Shown piece by piece: positions 34,071 through 43,329 of a stretch of DNA of 64,000 bases. A model generated the notes under the pieces. The model did no database searches, was not told the origin of the DNA, and was given only the letters and a program-made list of their open reading frames with translations. Made by a program: the position numbers and the translations under genes. How positions within the stretch are numbered: the first letter of the stretch is position 1; each line of letters starts with the position of its first letter. Origin of the DNA: Streptomyces sp. NBC_01717 (GTDB taxonomy: Bacteria > Actinomycetota > Actinomycetes > Streptomycetales > Streptomycetaceae); NCBI RefSeq assembly GCF_036248255.1, contig NZ_CP109178.1, positions 4,650,001-4,714,000 of the forward strand. The letters run 5' to 3'.

Positions 34071-35675
34071 ATGGCGGCCACTGGATCCGAGAAGCAGGGG
34101 GCGACGGCGTACTACGTCTCGACCCCCATTTACTACGTCAACGACGCTCCTCACCTGGGCCACGCCTACACGACCGTCGCAGGCGACGTGCTCACCCGCT
34201 GGCACCGCCAGCGTGGCGAGAAGGTGTGGTACCTCACCGGCACGGACGAGCACGGTCAGAAGATCATGCGCACTGCCGAGGCGAACAACGTCACCCCGCA
34301 GGAATGGTGCGACAAGCTCGTCGAGGAGGCCTGGAAGCCCCTCTGGGAGCACCTGAACATCGCGAACGACGACTTCATCCGTACGACGGAGAAGCGGCAC
34401 ACGGACCGTGTGCAGGAGTTCGTGCAGGACCTGTACGACAAGGGCGAGATCTACAAGGGCGGGTACGAAGGCCCGTACTGCGTGGGCTGCGAGGAGTACA
34501 AGCTCCCCGGCGACCTCATCGAGGCGGAGGACGGCACGAAGCTGTGCCCGGTCCACAAGAAGCCGGTGGAGATCCTCAAGGAGGAGAACTACTTCTTCAA
34601 GCTGAGCGAGTACGGCCCGAAGCTGCTGGAGTTCTACGCGAACAACCCCGGCTTCATCCAGCCCGAGTCGGCCCGCAACGAGGTCGTGAACTTCGTCAGG
34701 CAGGGCCTGCAGGACCTGTCGATCTCGCGCTCGACCTTCGACTGGGGCATCCCGGTGCCGTGGGACGAGAAGCACGTCATCTACGTGTGGGTCGACGCGC
34801 TGCTCAACTACGCGACGGCGGTCGGCTACGGCGCCAACCAGGAGAAGTTCGACGGGACGTTCCCGGCCGATGTGCACCTGATCGGCAAGGACATCCTCCG
34901 CTTCCACTCCGTCATCTGGCCCGCGATGCTGATGGCGCAGGGCCTGCCGCTGCCCGGCAAGGTCGTGGCCAATGGCTGGCTGATGGTCGGCGGCGAGAAG
35001 ATGTCGAAGTCGAACCTGACCGGCATCAAGCCGCAGGACCTGACCTCGCACTTCGGCGTGGACGCGTACCGCTGGTACTTCCTGCGGGCGATCGCGTACG
35101 GCAACGACGGCTCGTTCTCCTGGGAGGACTTCACCGCCCGCTACACCTCCGAGCTCGCCAACGACTACGGCAACCTCGCCTCGCGCGTCGCCGCCATGGT
35201 CGGCAAGTACTTCGGCGGGGCGCTCCCGGAGGCCACCGCCCCCGGCGAGGCCGAGAAGGCGGTCCAGGAGGGTCTCGCGAAGGCCGTCGCCACCGCCGAC
35301 CGGAAGATCGGCGATGAGCTGGACTTCCAGGCCGGCATCCTGGCGATCTTCGAGTTCGTGAAGCAGGTCAACGGCTACATCACGGAGCAGGAGCCCTGGA
35401 AGGTAGCCAAGGACGAGTCGCCCGAGGGCCAGGCCCGGCTCGCGACGATCCTGTACACGGCCGCCGAGGCGCTGCGCGGTGTCGCGGTCCTGCTGAGCGC
35501 CGTGATGCCGGAGACCTCGCAGAAGCTGTGGGAGTCGCTGGGCGCCGAGGAGTCCCTGGGCGCGCTGCCCGACCAGCGCGTGCAGGACGCGGGCGGCTGG
35601 GGGAAGCTGCCGGCGGGCGCGACGGTGACGAAGGGTGCGGTGCTGTTCCCGCGCCTGGAGGAGAAGCCCGCGTAG
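34071..35675 (+). CDS. metG: Methionyl-tRNA synthetase
   Basis: This 534-residue class Ia enzyme charges both initiator and elongator tRNA-Met. HLGH is at 28-31, the zinc-type insertion carries CVGC and later CPVH, and KMSKS is at 310-314. The anticodon-binding helical domain runs from about 385 to the end. There is no C-terminal EMAP/Trbp111 dimerisation domain, so it is the short MetG type. I chose the ATG at 34071 over the longer frame start at 34038 because the catalytic domain begins about 12 residues later. A 14-bp hairpin ends the unit. Confidence 0.96.
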   Translation: MAATGSEKQGATAYYVSTPIYYVNDAPHLGHAYTTVAGDVLTRWHRQRGEKVWYLTGTDEHGQKIMRTAEANNVTPQEWCDKLVEEAWKPLWEHLNIANDDFIRTTEKRHTDRVQEFVQDLYDKGEIYKGGYEGPYCVGCEEYKLPGDLIEAEDGTKLCPVHKKPVEILKEENYFFKLSEYGPKLLEFYANNPGFIQPESARNEVVNFVRQGLQDLSISRSTFDWGIPVPWDEKHVIYVWVDALLNYATAVGYGANQEKFDGTFPADVHLIGKDILRFHSVIWPAMLMAQGLPLPGKVVANGWLMVGGEKMSKSNLTGIKPQDLTSHFGVDAYRWYFLRAIAYGNDGSFSWEDFTARYTSELANDYGNLASRVAAMVGKYFGGALPEATAPGEAEKAVQEGLAKAVATADRKIGDELDFQAGILAIFEFVKQVNGYITEQEPWKVAKDESPEGQARLATILYTAAEALRGVAVLLSAVMPETSQKLWESLGAEESLGALPDQRVQDAGGWGKLPAGATVTKGAVLFPRLEEKPA

Positions 35676-35723
35676 GACCACGGCTCGGTACGCGGAGGCC
35701 CACACAGGGCTCGGTACGCAGAT

Positions 35724-35757
35724 GAGGGGCCCGGACCGGTGACGGTCCGGGCCCCTC
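35724..35757. terminator. metG terminator
   Basis: A perfect 14-bp stem (GAGGGGCCCGGACC with GGTCCGGGCCCCTC) and 6-nt loop lie 49 bp after metG. The hairpin also sits just downstream of the convergent transpeptidase gene. Confidence 0.75.
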
Positions 35758-35799
35758 CCGTATGCGTGTGTGGGGGCAACCCACATACGTGACGTCCGG

Positions 35800-36660
35800 T
35801 CAGCGGGCCAGCGCCGCGCCGTCACCCATCACGATCACCGGAAGCTTTGCCGGGTCGAGGATGCGCAGCAGCTCCTCCATCCGGTCCTCGGGAAGCGAGA
35901 TGCAGCCCTGGGTCGGCCCGCCGTGGTCGACATGGAGCCAGATGCCGCCACCCCGCTCCTCGCCGAGCGGACGGGTCGGGTCCAGCGGGGACGCGCCGGG
36001 GACACGGTTGTAATCGATGGCGATGACGTAGTCGAACGACCCCTCCAGGGACTCTCCGTCGAACCCTTCGCCGCTCGCCGTGAAGGCCGGACTCTGTACA
36101 TAAGGCAGCTCGGTGCCCGGCGCTTCGAACAGACCGCCCGCGGCCGTCAGCCCGTAGACACCGATGGGGGTCCGGAGGTCGTTCACCCGGTGCTCGTCGG
36201 TCCAGCCGTACAGGGCGTTGTGGGCGGGCCACGGGCCGGCGGCCGGCTCCCAGCCCACCGCGGGGTCGTCGCGGGTGTAGAGGACGGCCGTGGCCTCGCT
36301 GGAGTCGGGGGAGTTCCCGGTGACGACGAGCGCTTGCCGGGACTCGGCAGGGATCGCGGACCTGACCATCTGCCCCAGCATCCGGATCTCGCGGGGCGCG
36401 GTCGGGGCGGCCGGCCCACGCGCGGCAGCGGCCCCTGGGCCCGCCGCGCCGGTGGGCGCGTGGGCGCCGGCGTTGCCGGTGGGCGCGTGGGCGCCGGTGC
36501 GCACGGCGGCGGGTCCGGGTGCTGTACCTCCCGGTCCGGGTGCCGTACCTGCCGCGGCGCACCCGGTCAGCAGCAGGAGGAGGAGTGCCGCACAGACCGT
36601 GTACGGGGGACGTCGGGACGCGCGAGGGCCGGGACGGGGCACGGGTTCGAGAACAGGCAC
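35800..36660 (-). CDS. Lipoprotein L,D-transpeptidase family protein (YkuD-like)
   Basis: This 286-residue protein has a lipobox LLTGC with the lipidated cysteine at about 34, so it is anchored outside the plasma membrane. A Gly/Pro/Ala-rich linker (about 35-90) leads to a YkuD-like catalytic domain (about 105-285). The active-site block HVDHGGPTQGCISL puts the nucleophile at C253 and histidines at 243 and 246. The usual SHGC is TQGC, as in a subgroup of ErfK/YkuD-like proteins. It should form or edit 3-3 peptidoglycan crosslinks, or act as a carboxypeptidase. Confidence 0.85.
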   Translation of the reverse strand: MPVLEPVPRPGPRASRRPPYTVCAALLLLLLTGCAAAGTAPGPGGTAPGPAAVRTGAHAPTGNAGAHAPTGAAGPGAAAARGPAAPTAPREIRMLGQMVRSAIPAESRQALVVTGNSPDSSEATAVLYTRDDPAVGWEPAAGPWPAHNALYGWTDEHRVNDLRTPIGVYGLTAAGGLFEAPGTELPYVQSPAFTASGEGFDGESLEGSFDYVIAIDYNRVPGASPLDPTRPLGEERGGGIWLHVDHGGPTQGCISLPEDRMEELLRILDPAKLPVIVMGDGAALAR

Positions 36661-36851
36661 GGGGGGCTCCTAGCAGTCGGCGTCGAGGGCAGCGGGGACA
36701 GAGATCCCCGCACCAAAGTCCCCGAGCCAGTCTTTGCCGAGCCGACCGACGATTAATCAGACAAAGCGGCCATACGGCCGCATCCGATCCGGTGCGACCT
36801 GTCATCCCGGGCGTGTCCTGCTGTCCGATGTGACCGCGCACGCATGGGAAA

Positions 36852-36890
36852 GGGCCCGGAACCGCGCCCTGTCGTGGCGATTCCGGGCCC
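36852..36890. terminator. Terminator after dioxygenase gene
   Basis: A 10-bp stem (GGGCCCGGAA with TTCCGGGCCC) and 19-nt loop lie 25 bp beyond the dioxygenase stop on the minus strand. Confidence 0.6.
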
Positions 36891-36915
36891 GTCCCCTCGG
36901 CGGGGGAACGGAGCC

Positions 36916-37857
36916 TCAGAGGTCCGTGCCGTCGTGCGTCTCGTCCGGGTCCACGCCCATCGTGATCGAACCGACGACGCCACGCGCCATGTGGTTCTTG
37001 CGGTACGAGAGCTTCATCAGCCCGCCCGTGACACCGCTCTGGTCGTAGATGGTGTCCTCGGTGAGGGTCGTACGCGTGGTGGTGCTGGTCGAGTACGGCG
37101 CGATCTTCGCCGAGTCGAGCACCGCGGACTCCGAGAAGAAGAACTGACCGGTGTGACAGGTGCGTCCGCCCTCGTACCCGGCGTCGGTCATCTTCCCGCC
37201 GACGTGCACCTTGGTGTGGATGTGCACACAACGGCCCTGGTACCAGCCCGGGAAGATCGTCTTGAACTCCACATAGCCGTGCTTGTCGGTGAGCTGGGTA
37301 CCACGCAGATAGCGCTCGTCGTCGGTGGGCTCCGAGTGTCCGCCACCGCCGCCACCGGGCCCGCCGGACGGGGGCGTACCCGTCGGGGCGTCGGTGGGGG
37401 TGCCGGTCGGGGCATCCGTCGGAGCCCCGCTCGGCGGAGTGCCGCCACCGCCGGGGCCACCGGAACTCATCGACTCGTAACCGGAGTAGATGCCCAGCGC
37501 ATCACAGTGCCAGATGTCGACGGCCGCCCGGCTCACGGGCTTGCAGGTGTCCGAGTCGATCACCTTGAGGCGGAGGGTCATCGGGATGCCCTCCTTGTCC
37601 TCGGTGATGTCCTTCCGGATCTTGTCGGCGTCGATGTAGTACGGGCCCTCGGTGGTCTCCGAGGTCAGCCGGTAGCACTCCTCACCTTGCCCGGCGGCGG
37701 ACTTCTTCCCACTGCCACTGCTCGTGACCTCGTCGGCCGAGGCACCGGCGACCACGCCCGCCCCGATCCCGGCGGCCACGATCGCCGCGCCACCGGCGAA
37801 CACCATCCGGCGACGCGTCATGTCTTTCTTGTGTGCGGGTCCTTGAGTCTCTGTCAT
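36916..37857 (-). CDS. Tat-exported intradiol ring-cleavage dioxygenase
   Basis: This 313-residue secreted protein has a twin-arginine signal (TRRRMVFAGGAAIVAAG, about 14-42). The intradiol dioxygenase fold follows, with likely Fe(III) ligands Tyr124 (GIYSGY), Tyr206 (PGWYQGR), His212 and His214 (VHIH). A Gly/Pro/Thr-rich insert of about 45 residues (131-176) interrupts the fold between the first ligand Tyr and the rest. The family cleaves catechols, and secreted actinobacterial members act on lignin-derived or soil aromatics. The substrate is unknown. It is monocistronic. Confidence 0.9.
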   Translation of the reverse strand: MTETQGPAHKKDMTRRRMVFAGGAAIVAAGIGAGVVAGASADEVTSSGSGKKSAAGQGEECYRLTSETTEGPYYIDADKIRKDITEDKEGIPMTLRLKVIDSDTCKPVSRAAVDIWHCDALGIYSGYESMSSGGPGGGGTPPSGAPTDAPTGTPTDAPTGTPPSGGPGGGGGGHSEPTDDERYLRGTQLTDKHGYVEFKTIFPGWYQGRCVHIHTKVHVGGKMTDAGYEGGRTCHTGQFFFSESAVLDSAKIAPYSTSTTTRTTLTEDTIYDQSGVTGGLMKLSYRKNHMARGVVGSITMGVDPDETHDGTDL

Positions 37858-37937
37858 GCGAAGTGAGACTAGGCAGGGGAGCTGGCAGGGGCGTGTGTGT
37901 CAGCTGTGCGTTGCTGTGGAGGGCAGCCACGACGCGG

Positions 37938-37968
37938 AACAGCCCCTGCCCGACGGCCAGGGGCTGTT
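37938..37968 (-). terminator. aspS terminator
   Basis: An 11-bp stem (AACAGCCCCTG with CAGGGGCTGTT) and 9-nt loop sit 31 bp beyond the aspS stop. The hairpin overlaps the parS site by three bases. Confidence 0.7.
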
Positions 37969-37979
37969 TCACGTGGAAC
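37966..37979. other. parS site (ParB-binding), variant with one mismatch
   Basis: GTTTCACGTGGAAC differs by one base from the perfect palindrome GTTTCACGTGAAAC. This is the form common among Streptomyces parS sites. It lies between aspS and the dioxygenase gene and should load ParB for chromosome segregation in sporulating hyphae. Confidence 0.85.
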
Positions 37980-37999
37980 AGAAGCGGAACCGCTGACGC

Positions 38000-39817
38000 T
38001 TACTTCGCGCCGGTGTCCCTCGCTACCGAGTCCTTGGCCTCGGCCTTCTCCTTCGCCGTCGCGGCGGGCTTGCGGAGCTGGATGTTCAGCTCGCGCAGCC
38101 GCGCCTCGTCCAGCACGGTCGGCGCGCCCATCATCAGGTCCTGCGCGTTGCCGTTGAGCGGGAAGGCGATCGTCTCGCGGATGTTCGGCTCGTCGGCCAG
38201 CAGCATCACGATGCGGTCGACACCGGGGGCGATGCCACCGTGCGGCGGGGCGCCGAGACGGAACGCGCGGAGCATGCCCGCGAACTCGTGCTCGACGGTC
38301 TCACGGTCGTAACCGGCGATCTCGAACGCCTTGATCATCAGCTCGGGCTCGTGGTTACGGATGGCGCCGGAGGACAGCTCGATGCCGTTGCAGACGATGT
38401 CGTACTGCCAGGCAAGGATGTCCAGCGGGTCCTTCGTCTCCAGGTCCTCCAGGCCGCCCTGAGGCATGGAGAACGGGTTGTGCGAGAAGTCGATCCTGCC
38501 GGTCTCCTCGTCCTTCTCGTACATCGGGAAGTCGACGACCCAGCAGAACCGGAAGACGCCCTCCTCGAAGTGGCCGGCGCGCTTGGCGGCCTCGACCCGG
38601 ACGGCCGACATGATCTTGGAGACCTCGTCGAACTCGCCGGCACCGAAGAAGACGGCATGGCCCGGGACGAGCGACAGACGCTCGGTGAGGGTCTTGATGT
38701 CCGTCTCGGTGAGGAACTTGGCGATCGGACCGGCGAGAGTGCCGTCCTCGCCGACGCGGACCCAGGCGAGGCCCTTGGCGCCCTGCTCGACGGCGTACTC
38801 ACCGAGGCCGTCGAAGAACTTACGGGACTGGCCCGCGGTGTCCGGCACCGGAAGAGCGCGGACGTGCTTGCCGGCGAACGCCTTGAACTCCGAGCCGGCG
38901 AAGACGTCGGAGATGTCGACGAGCTCCAGCTTGGCGCGCAGGTCGGGCTTGTCGTTGCCGTACTTCAGCATCGACTCGCGGAACGGGATCCGCGGGAAAG
39001 GCGACGTGACGTGGCGGCCGTTGCCGAACTCCTCGAAGAGCTCGGTCATCAGCTTCTCGATCGGCTGGAAGACGTCCTCCTGCTCGACGAACGACATCTC
39101 GACGTCGAGCTGGTAGAACTCGCCCGGCGAGCGGTCGGCGCGGGCGTCCTCGTCGCGGAAGCACGGCGCGATCTGGAAGTAGCGGTCGAAGCCCGAGATC
39201 ATCAGCAGCTGCTTGAACTGCTGCGGGGCCTGCGGCAGCGCGTAGAACTTGCCGGGGTTCAGCCGGGACGGGACGACGAAGTCACGGGCGCCCTCGGGAG
39301 AGGTCGCGGTGAGGATCGGGGTCGCCATCTCGTTGAAGCCGAGAGCCACCATCTTCGAGCGGATCGAGGCGATGACGGCGGAGCGCAGCATGATGTTGCG
39401 GTGCATGCGCTCACGGCGCAGGTCGAGGAAGCGGTACTCCAGACGCCGCTCCTCGTTGACCCCGTCGTCGGTGTTGATCGTGAAGGGCAGCGGGGCGGCC
39501 TCGCCCAGCACCTCGACCTCGGTGACCTCGATCTCGATCTCGCCGGTCGGGAGGTCCGGGTTCACGTTGTCGGCGCCACGTGCGGAGACCTTGCCGTCGA
39601 TCCGGACGACGGTCTCCTTGGTGAGCTTCGACAGGGCTTCGTTGCCGGGCGTGCCGGGGCGGGCGACGAGCTGCACGAGACCGTAGTGGTCGCGCAGATC
39701 GATGAAGAGGATGCCGCCCAGGTCTCGACGATTGTGCAGCCAGCCGCTCAGCCGGACGTCGGTGCCGACGTCAGAGGCGCGGAGCTCGCCGCAGGTGTGG
39801 GACCTGTACCGATGCAT
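38000..39817 (-). CDS. aspS: Aspartyl-tRNA synthetase
   Basis: This 605-residue class II synthetase of the bacterial long type has an N-terminal OB anticodon-binding domain (about 1-110). Motif 2 follows as [28 protein letters not shown] insertion domain occupies about 300-420, and motif 3 [14 protein letters not shown] lies near the C-terminus. Actinobacterial AspRS may be non-discriminating, charging both tRNA-Asp and tRNA-Asn where no AsnRS exists; this cannot be settled here. A Lys/Ala-rich tail ends the protein. Confidence 0.97.
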   Translation of the reverse strand: MHRYRSHTCGELRASDVGTDVRLSGWLHNRRDLGGILFIDLRDHYGLVQLVARPGTPGNEALSKLTKETVVRIDGKVSARGADNVNPDLPTGEIEIEVTEVEVLGEAAPLPFTINTDDGVNEERRLEYRFLDLRRERMHRNIMLRSAVIASIRSKMVALGFNEMATPILTATSPEGARDFVVPSRLNPGKFYALPQAPQQFKQLLMISGFDRYFQIAPCFRDEDARADRSPGEFYQLDVEMSFVEQEDVFQPIEKLMTELFEEFGNGRHVTSPFPRIPFRESMLKYGNDKPDLRAKLELVDISDVFAGSEFKAFAGKHVRALPVPDTAGQSRKFFDGLGEYAVEQGAKGLAWVRVGEDGTLAGPIAKFLTETDIKTLTERLSLVPGHAVFFGAGEFDEVSKIMSAVRVEAAKRAGHFEEGVFRFCWVVDFPMYEKDEETGRIDFSHNPFSMPQGGLEDLETKDPLDILAWQYDIVCNGIELSSGAIRNHEPELMIKAFEIAGYDRETVEHEFAGMLRAFRLGAPPHGGIAPGVDRIVMLLADEPNIRETIAFPLNGNAQDLMMGAPTVLDEARLRELNIQLRKPAATAKEKAEAKDSVARDTGAK

Positions 39818-39990
39818 CGTCGTTCATCCAGTCTTCGCGGTTGGGGTGGATTCAGCCTCCCCAGGCTACCGCCCGCACCCCCACGACTTCATTGTCATAG
39901 TTACTTCAAGATCATCCAGCGAGGTCAGGACCACCCGCCGACGGCCGCCCTCGGTGGCGTCGGCCGAGCACATCTTCATAAAGTGGGGCA

Positions 39991-42069
39991 ATGCGCACCG
40001 AGGAAGTCCTGGCCGCGACGGCGACCGGCCTGTGGCGCTGGGACCACGGAGCCGGTTCGGTCACGCTCGACGCGGAGGCGGCCCGGCTGCTCGAGCTCCC
40101 GGCCGAGGCCGGCGTCTTCCGCGAGGCCGCGGTGCGCGCGCGTTTCCACCCGGTCGACTGGAACGAGATCTACGGGGTGGTGAACCTCGCACTCGCCGAG
40201 GGCACCCTGGCCGAGGCGCGGCTGCGGATCGTGGACGGGGGCGGCCGGGTGCTGCGTACCGTACGCAGCCGCTCCAAACCGCTGCCGGTCGCATCGGCCG
40301 CCAGCGAGAGCTACGTACTGGTCGGCACCCTCCAGGAGGTCGCCGAACCGCAGCCGGGCACCACCGGGGCGCACACCCCCATCACCGGGGACTGGCGCCG
40401 GTCCCGCGAGGCGTTCCTGCTGGACGCGGGGCGGGCGCTGGCCGAGGCCCGTTCCACGGCGGAGGTGTTGCGGGTCGCCGCCTCGCTCTCCATGCCCGGG
40501 TTCTCACCGGACGGGCTCGCCGTCTTCGGTGTCGCGGGCGAGCGGCTGACGATCATCGGCCACCACGGGCACAACAAGGGCGACGAGAACCCGTTCAACG
40601 ACATGCCACTGGAGACCGACTACCCGGCCGCCCAGGTCGTACGGACCGGGCGGGCGATCTATCTCCCCTCGCCCGAGGAGTACCACCGCCGCTTCCCGGC
40701 CACCTGGCCGCTGGCCAGCCGCTTCGGGCGCCGCTCCTGGGCCTTCCTGCCGCTGATCGTGTCGGGCCGCACGATGGGTGCCTGGATGGCGGGATTCCGG
40801 CACCCGGTGTCGTTCTCGCCGGACGAACGTTCGGTGCTGACGACGGTCGCCCGGATGCTCGCCCAGGCCCTGGCACGGGCCGGGGAGGCCGAGACCGAGC
40901 GGGAGCTGTCGCAGGGGCTCCAGCGGTCGATGATGCCGACCCTGGGCCCCGAGATCCCCGGCATGACGGTCGCCGCCCGGTATGTGCCGACCGGTGGCGG
41001 GCTCCAGGTGGGCGGCGACTGGTACGACATGATCCCGCTCCCCAACGGCCGTATCGCCCTCGTCATCGGCGACGTCCAGGGCCATGACGTGCGGGCGGCC
41101 GGGCTGATGGGCCAGTTGCGGATCGCTCTGCGCGCGTACGCCTCCGAGGGGCACCGCCCGGACGCGGTGCTCTCCCGTGCCTCCCGGTTCCTCTCCGGGC
41201 TCACCGACGCGTACGACGACGGGGAGGAGACCGGCCCGCGGTTCGCGACCTGTCTGTACGCGGAGGTGGACCCGGAGACCGGCACGCTCGACATCGCCCG
41301 GGCCGGTCACCCCGACCCGGTGGTGATCAGCAGCGACGGGACCGCGGTGATCCGGCAGACCGGCGGCGGGCTGCCGCTCGGTGTCGAGACCGACGCCGAC
41401 TATCCGACGACCCAGCTCGTCCTGGAGACCGGCGAAACGATCATGCTGTGCACGGACGGACTGATCGAGACCGGCGGCCACGACATGGCCACCGGCTGGG
41501 ACCGGCTCCGACCGGTCCTGGAGCAGCAGTGCGGTGACCTCGAGAAGCTCGCCGACGAACTGGTGCAGGCTGTGCACGGTCCGACATCGCACTACACGAC
41601 GGGCCCGCTGGCCGACCGCCGCGAGGACGACGTCGCGGTGCTCGTGCTGCGTCGCGAGGCCGGCGCCATGCCGCGGACGGCGCCGCGCCGCACCGCGATG
41701 ACCATCGCCCAGGCCGAACCTGAGCGGATCTCGGCCGCCCGGCAGCAGCTGCGCGAACTGCTGCACGACTGGGAGGACCCGGAACAGATCGACGCGGCCG
41801 TGCTGATGGTCTCCGAGATGACCACGAACGTCCTGGTCCACACGGACGGCGACGCTCTGATGGTCGCCGAGGCCACCGGGGAGCGGGGCGAACGGCGGCT
41901 GCGGGTGGAGGTGGCGGACGGCAGCGACGAACTGCCGCACAAGCGGCAGCCGGGCGAGATGGCTTCCAGCGGGCGGGGCCTGGTGCTGATGGAGGTGCTG
42001 GCCGACGCGTGGGGGGTGGATCCGCGCGGGGCGGGCAAGTCGATCTGGTTCGAGCTGCACGAGTCGTAG
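39991..42069 (+). CDS. SpoIIE-type PP2C phosphatase with PAS/GAF and ATPase domains
   Basis: This 692-residue multidomain regulator has a PAS-like N-terminus (about 1-110) and a GAF domain (about 130-300). A SpoIIE-type PP2C phosphatase follows (about 310-555; VGGDWYDMIPLPNGRIALVIGDVQGHD, LCTDGLIE, REDDVAVLVL). A C-terminal HATPase anti-sigma-like domain runs from about 575 to 690 (VSEMTTNVLVHTDGDAL, GRGLVLME). Such proteins both phosphorylate and dephosphorylate anti-sigma-factor antagonists, the many BldG-like proteins of Streptomyces. No antagonist gene is adjacent. The start is ATG 39991, divergent from aspS. Confidence 0.93.
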   Translation: MRTEEVLAATATGLWRWDHGAGSVTLDAEAARLLELPAEAGVFREAAVRARFHPVDWNEIYGVVNLALAEGTLAEARLRIVDGGGRVLRTVRSRSKPLPVASAASESYVLVGTLQEVAEPQPGTTGAHTPITGDWRRSREAFLLDAGRALAEARSTAEVLRVAASLSMPGFSPDGLAVFGVAGERLTIIGHHGHNKGDENPFNDMPLETDYPAAQVVRTGRAIYLPSPEEYHRRFPATWPLASRFGRRSWAFLPLIVSGRTMGAWMAGFRHPVSFSPDERSVLTTVARMLAQALARAGEAETERELSQGLQRSMMPTLGPEIPGMTVAARYVPTGGGLQVGGDWYDMIPLPNGRIALVIGDVQGHDVRAAGLMGQLRIALRAYASEGHRPDAVLSRASRFLSGLTDAYDDGEETGPRFATCLYAEVDPETGTLDIARAGHPDPVVISSDGTAVIRQTGGGLPLGVETDADYPTTQLVLETGETIMLCTDGLIETGGHDMATGWDRLRPVLEQQCGDLEKLADELVQAVHGPTSHYTTGPLADRREDDVAVLVLRREAGAMPRTAPRRTAMTIAQAEPERISAARQQLRELLHDWEDPEQIDAAVLMVSEMTTNVLVHTDGDALMVAEATGERGERRLRVEVADGSDELPHKRQPGEMASSGRGLVLMEVLADAWGVDPRGAGKSIWFELHES

Positions 42070-42104
42070 GGGCGGGGCGCCCGGGTGCGTCCGGTGGCCG
42101 CTCC

Positions 42105-42129
42105 GCCCTCAATCGCCGGGCGGGCTCGA
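42105..42129. repeat. Streptomyces-type intergenic repeat, copy 3
   Basis: GCCCTCAATCGCCGGGCGGGC and the following CTCGA match the repeats at 10645 and 10728. This copy overlaps the last codons of the AI-2E family gene. Confidence 0.6.
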
Positions 42130-43242
42130 TGTGCCGGGTGGTGGTGTGTCCGGCGGTGTCGCCGGGTCGGGTGGGGTGGAGGGGGGCGGTGGGTTCGGGT
42201 CGGGGCTGTAGCCCTTGCGGAGTTCGCCGAGGACGCCGAAGGCCGCGGCGCACGCCGGTACCGCCAGCAGCATCCCCAGCAGGCCCGCCACGCTCGCCCC
42301 CGCGGTCAGCGCGATCATGATCATGGCCGGGTGCATCTGGACCGTACGGCTCTGGATCACCGGCTGAAGCACGTGCCCCTCCAGCACCTGGACCGCGAGC
42401 ACCACTCCGAGCGCCCAGAGCGCGATCACGACTCCCCGGTCCGCCAACGCGACCAGGATGGCGACAGCGCCCGAGAGGAACGCGCCGAGGTACGGGATGT
42501 ACGCGCCGACGAAGACCAGCGCCCCGAGCCCCACCGCGCCCGGCACCCGCAGGATCAGCAGGCCGACGGTGATGCAGACGGCATCGATCAGCGCGATGAA
42601 CGTGGTGCCGCGCATGAAGCCCTCGACGGCCTCGAAGGCCCGCCGCCCCATCGCCTCGACCAGCTCACCGGTGCCGCGCGGGGCGACGGTGTGGGCAAGG
42701 TCCACGGCCCGGTCGGAGTCGCGCAGGAAGAAGAAGGTCAGCAGCAGGGCGAGGACGCCGGTCGCGATCAGTGAGCCGACCAGGCTGATCCCGGTCAGCA
42801 GCCCGCCCGCGGCGCTTGCGCCGAACTTCTCGACGAGCTTCTGCGCGTTGGCGGCCAGGTCGTCCACATTGATGTCGCGCGCGAACCCGAAGTGGTCGAT
42901 GACCCACTGACCGGCGTCCTTCAGCGACTGGACGATCTGGCCGCCGGTGTCGATGAGCGCGGTGACGACGATGTACCCGGCGCCGCCGCCCACCGCGACG
43001 AGCAGCGCGCAGGTGAGCCCGGCGGCCACCGATCGGTTCACCCGGTGGTCGGCCAGCCAGCGGTGGACGGGGCCGAGCAACGCCGTACCGAGCAGGGCGA
43101 GCAGGACGGGTGTGACCGCGGTCTTGAAGACGATGCACAACCAGATCGCGACCGCGGCGACACCGGTGACCAGCAGAATTACGGCGCACCACGCCGCTGT
43201 CCGCCGCGCGGCGTCGGGCAGGAGGGGCTTTTGGGTATGCAC
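42109..43242 (-). CDS. AI-2E family transporter (PerM/TqsA-like)
   Basis: This 377-residue protein has about eight hydrophobic segments (for example 16-36, 38-58, 62-90, 155-180 and 215-330). It contains the conserved segment FLRDSDRAVDLAHTVAPRGTGELVEAMG. The GAYIPYLGAFLSGAVA and EGHVLQPVIQSRTVQMHP segments are hallmarks of the family. Members export autoinducer-2 or act as Na+/H+ antiporters. The C-terminal tail is Pro-rich (NPPPPSTPPDPATPPD), and its last residues are coded by an intergenic repeat element. Confidence 0.9.
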   Translation of the reverse strand: MHTQKPLLPDAARRTAAWCAVILLVTGVAAVAIWLCIVFKTAVTPVLLALLGTALLGPVHRWLADHRVNRSVAAGLTCALLVAVGGGAGYIVVTALIDTGGQIVQSLKDAGQWVIDHFGFARDINVDDLAANAQKLVEKFGASAAGGLLTGISLVGSLIATGVLALLLTFFFLRDSDRAVDLAHTVAPRGTGELVEAMGRRAFEAVEGFMRGTTFIALIDAVCITVGLLILRVPGAVGLGALVFVGAYIPYLGAFLSGAVAILVALADRGVVIALWALGVVLAVQVLEGHVLQPVIQSRTVQMHPAMIMIALTAGASVAGLLGMLLAVPACAAAFGVLGELRKGYSPDPNPPPPSTPPDPATPPDTPPPGTSSPPGD

Positions 43243-43329
43243 CCTCCCACCCGATCACGGTGCGGCGGTCATGTCCCGCCTGCACGGCCGTACGGGTGAC
43301 GGACCGTCAGCGCGGCTCTTGCCGCAGGG

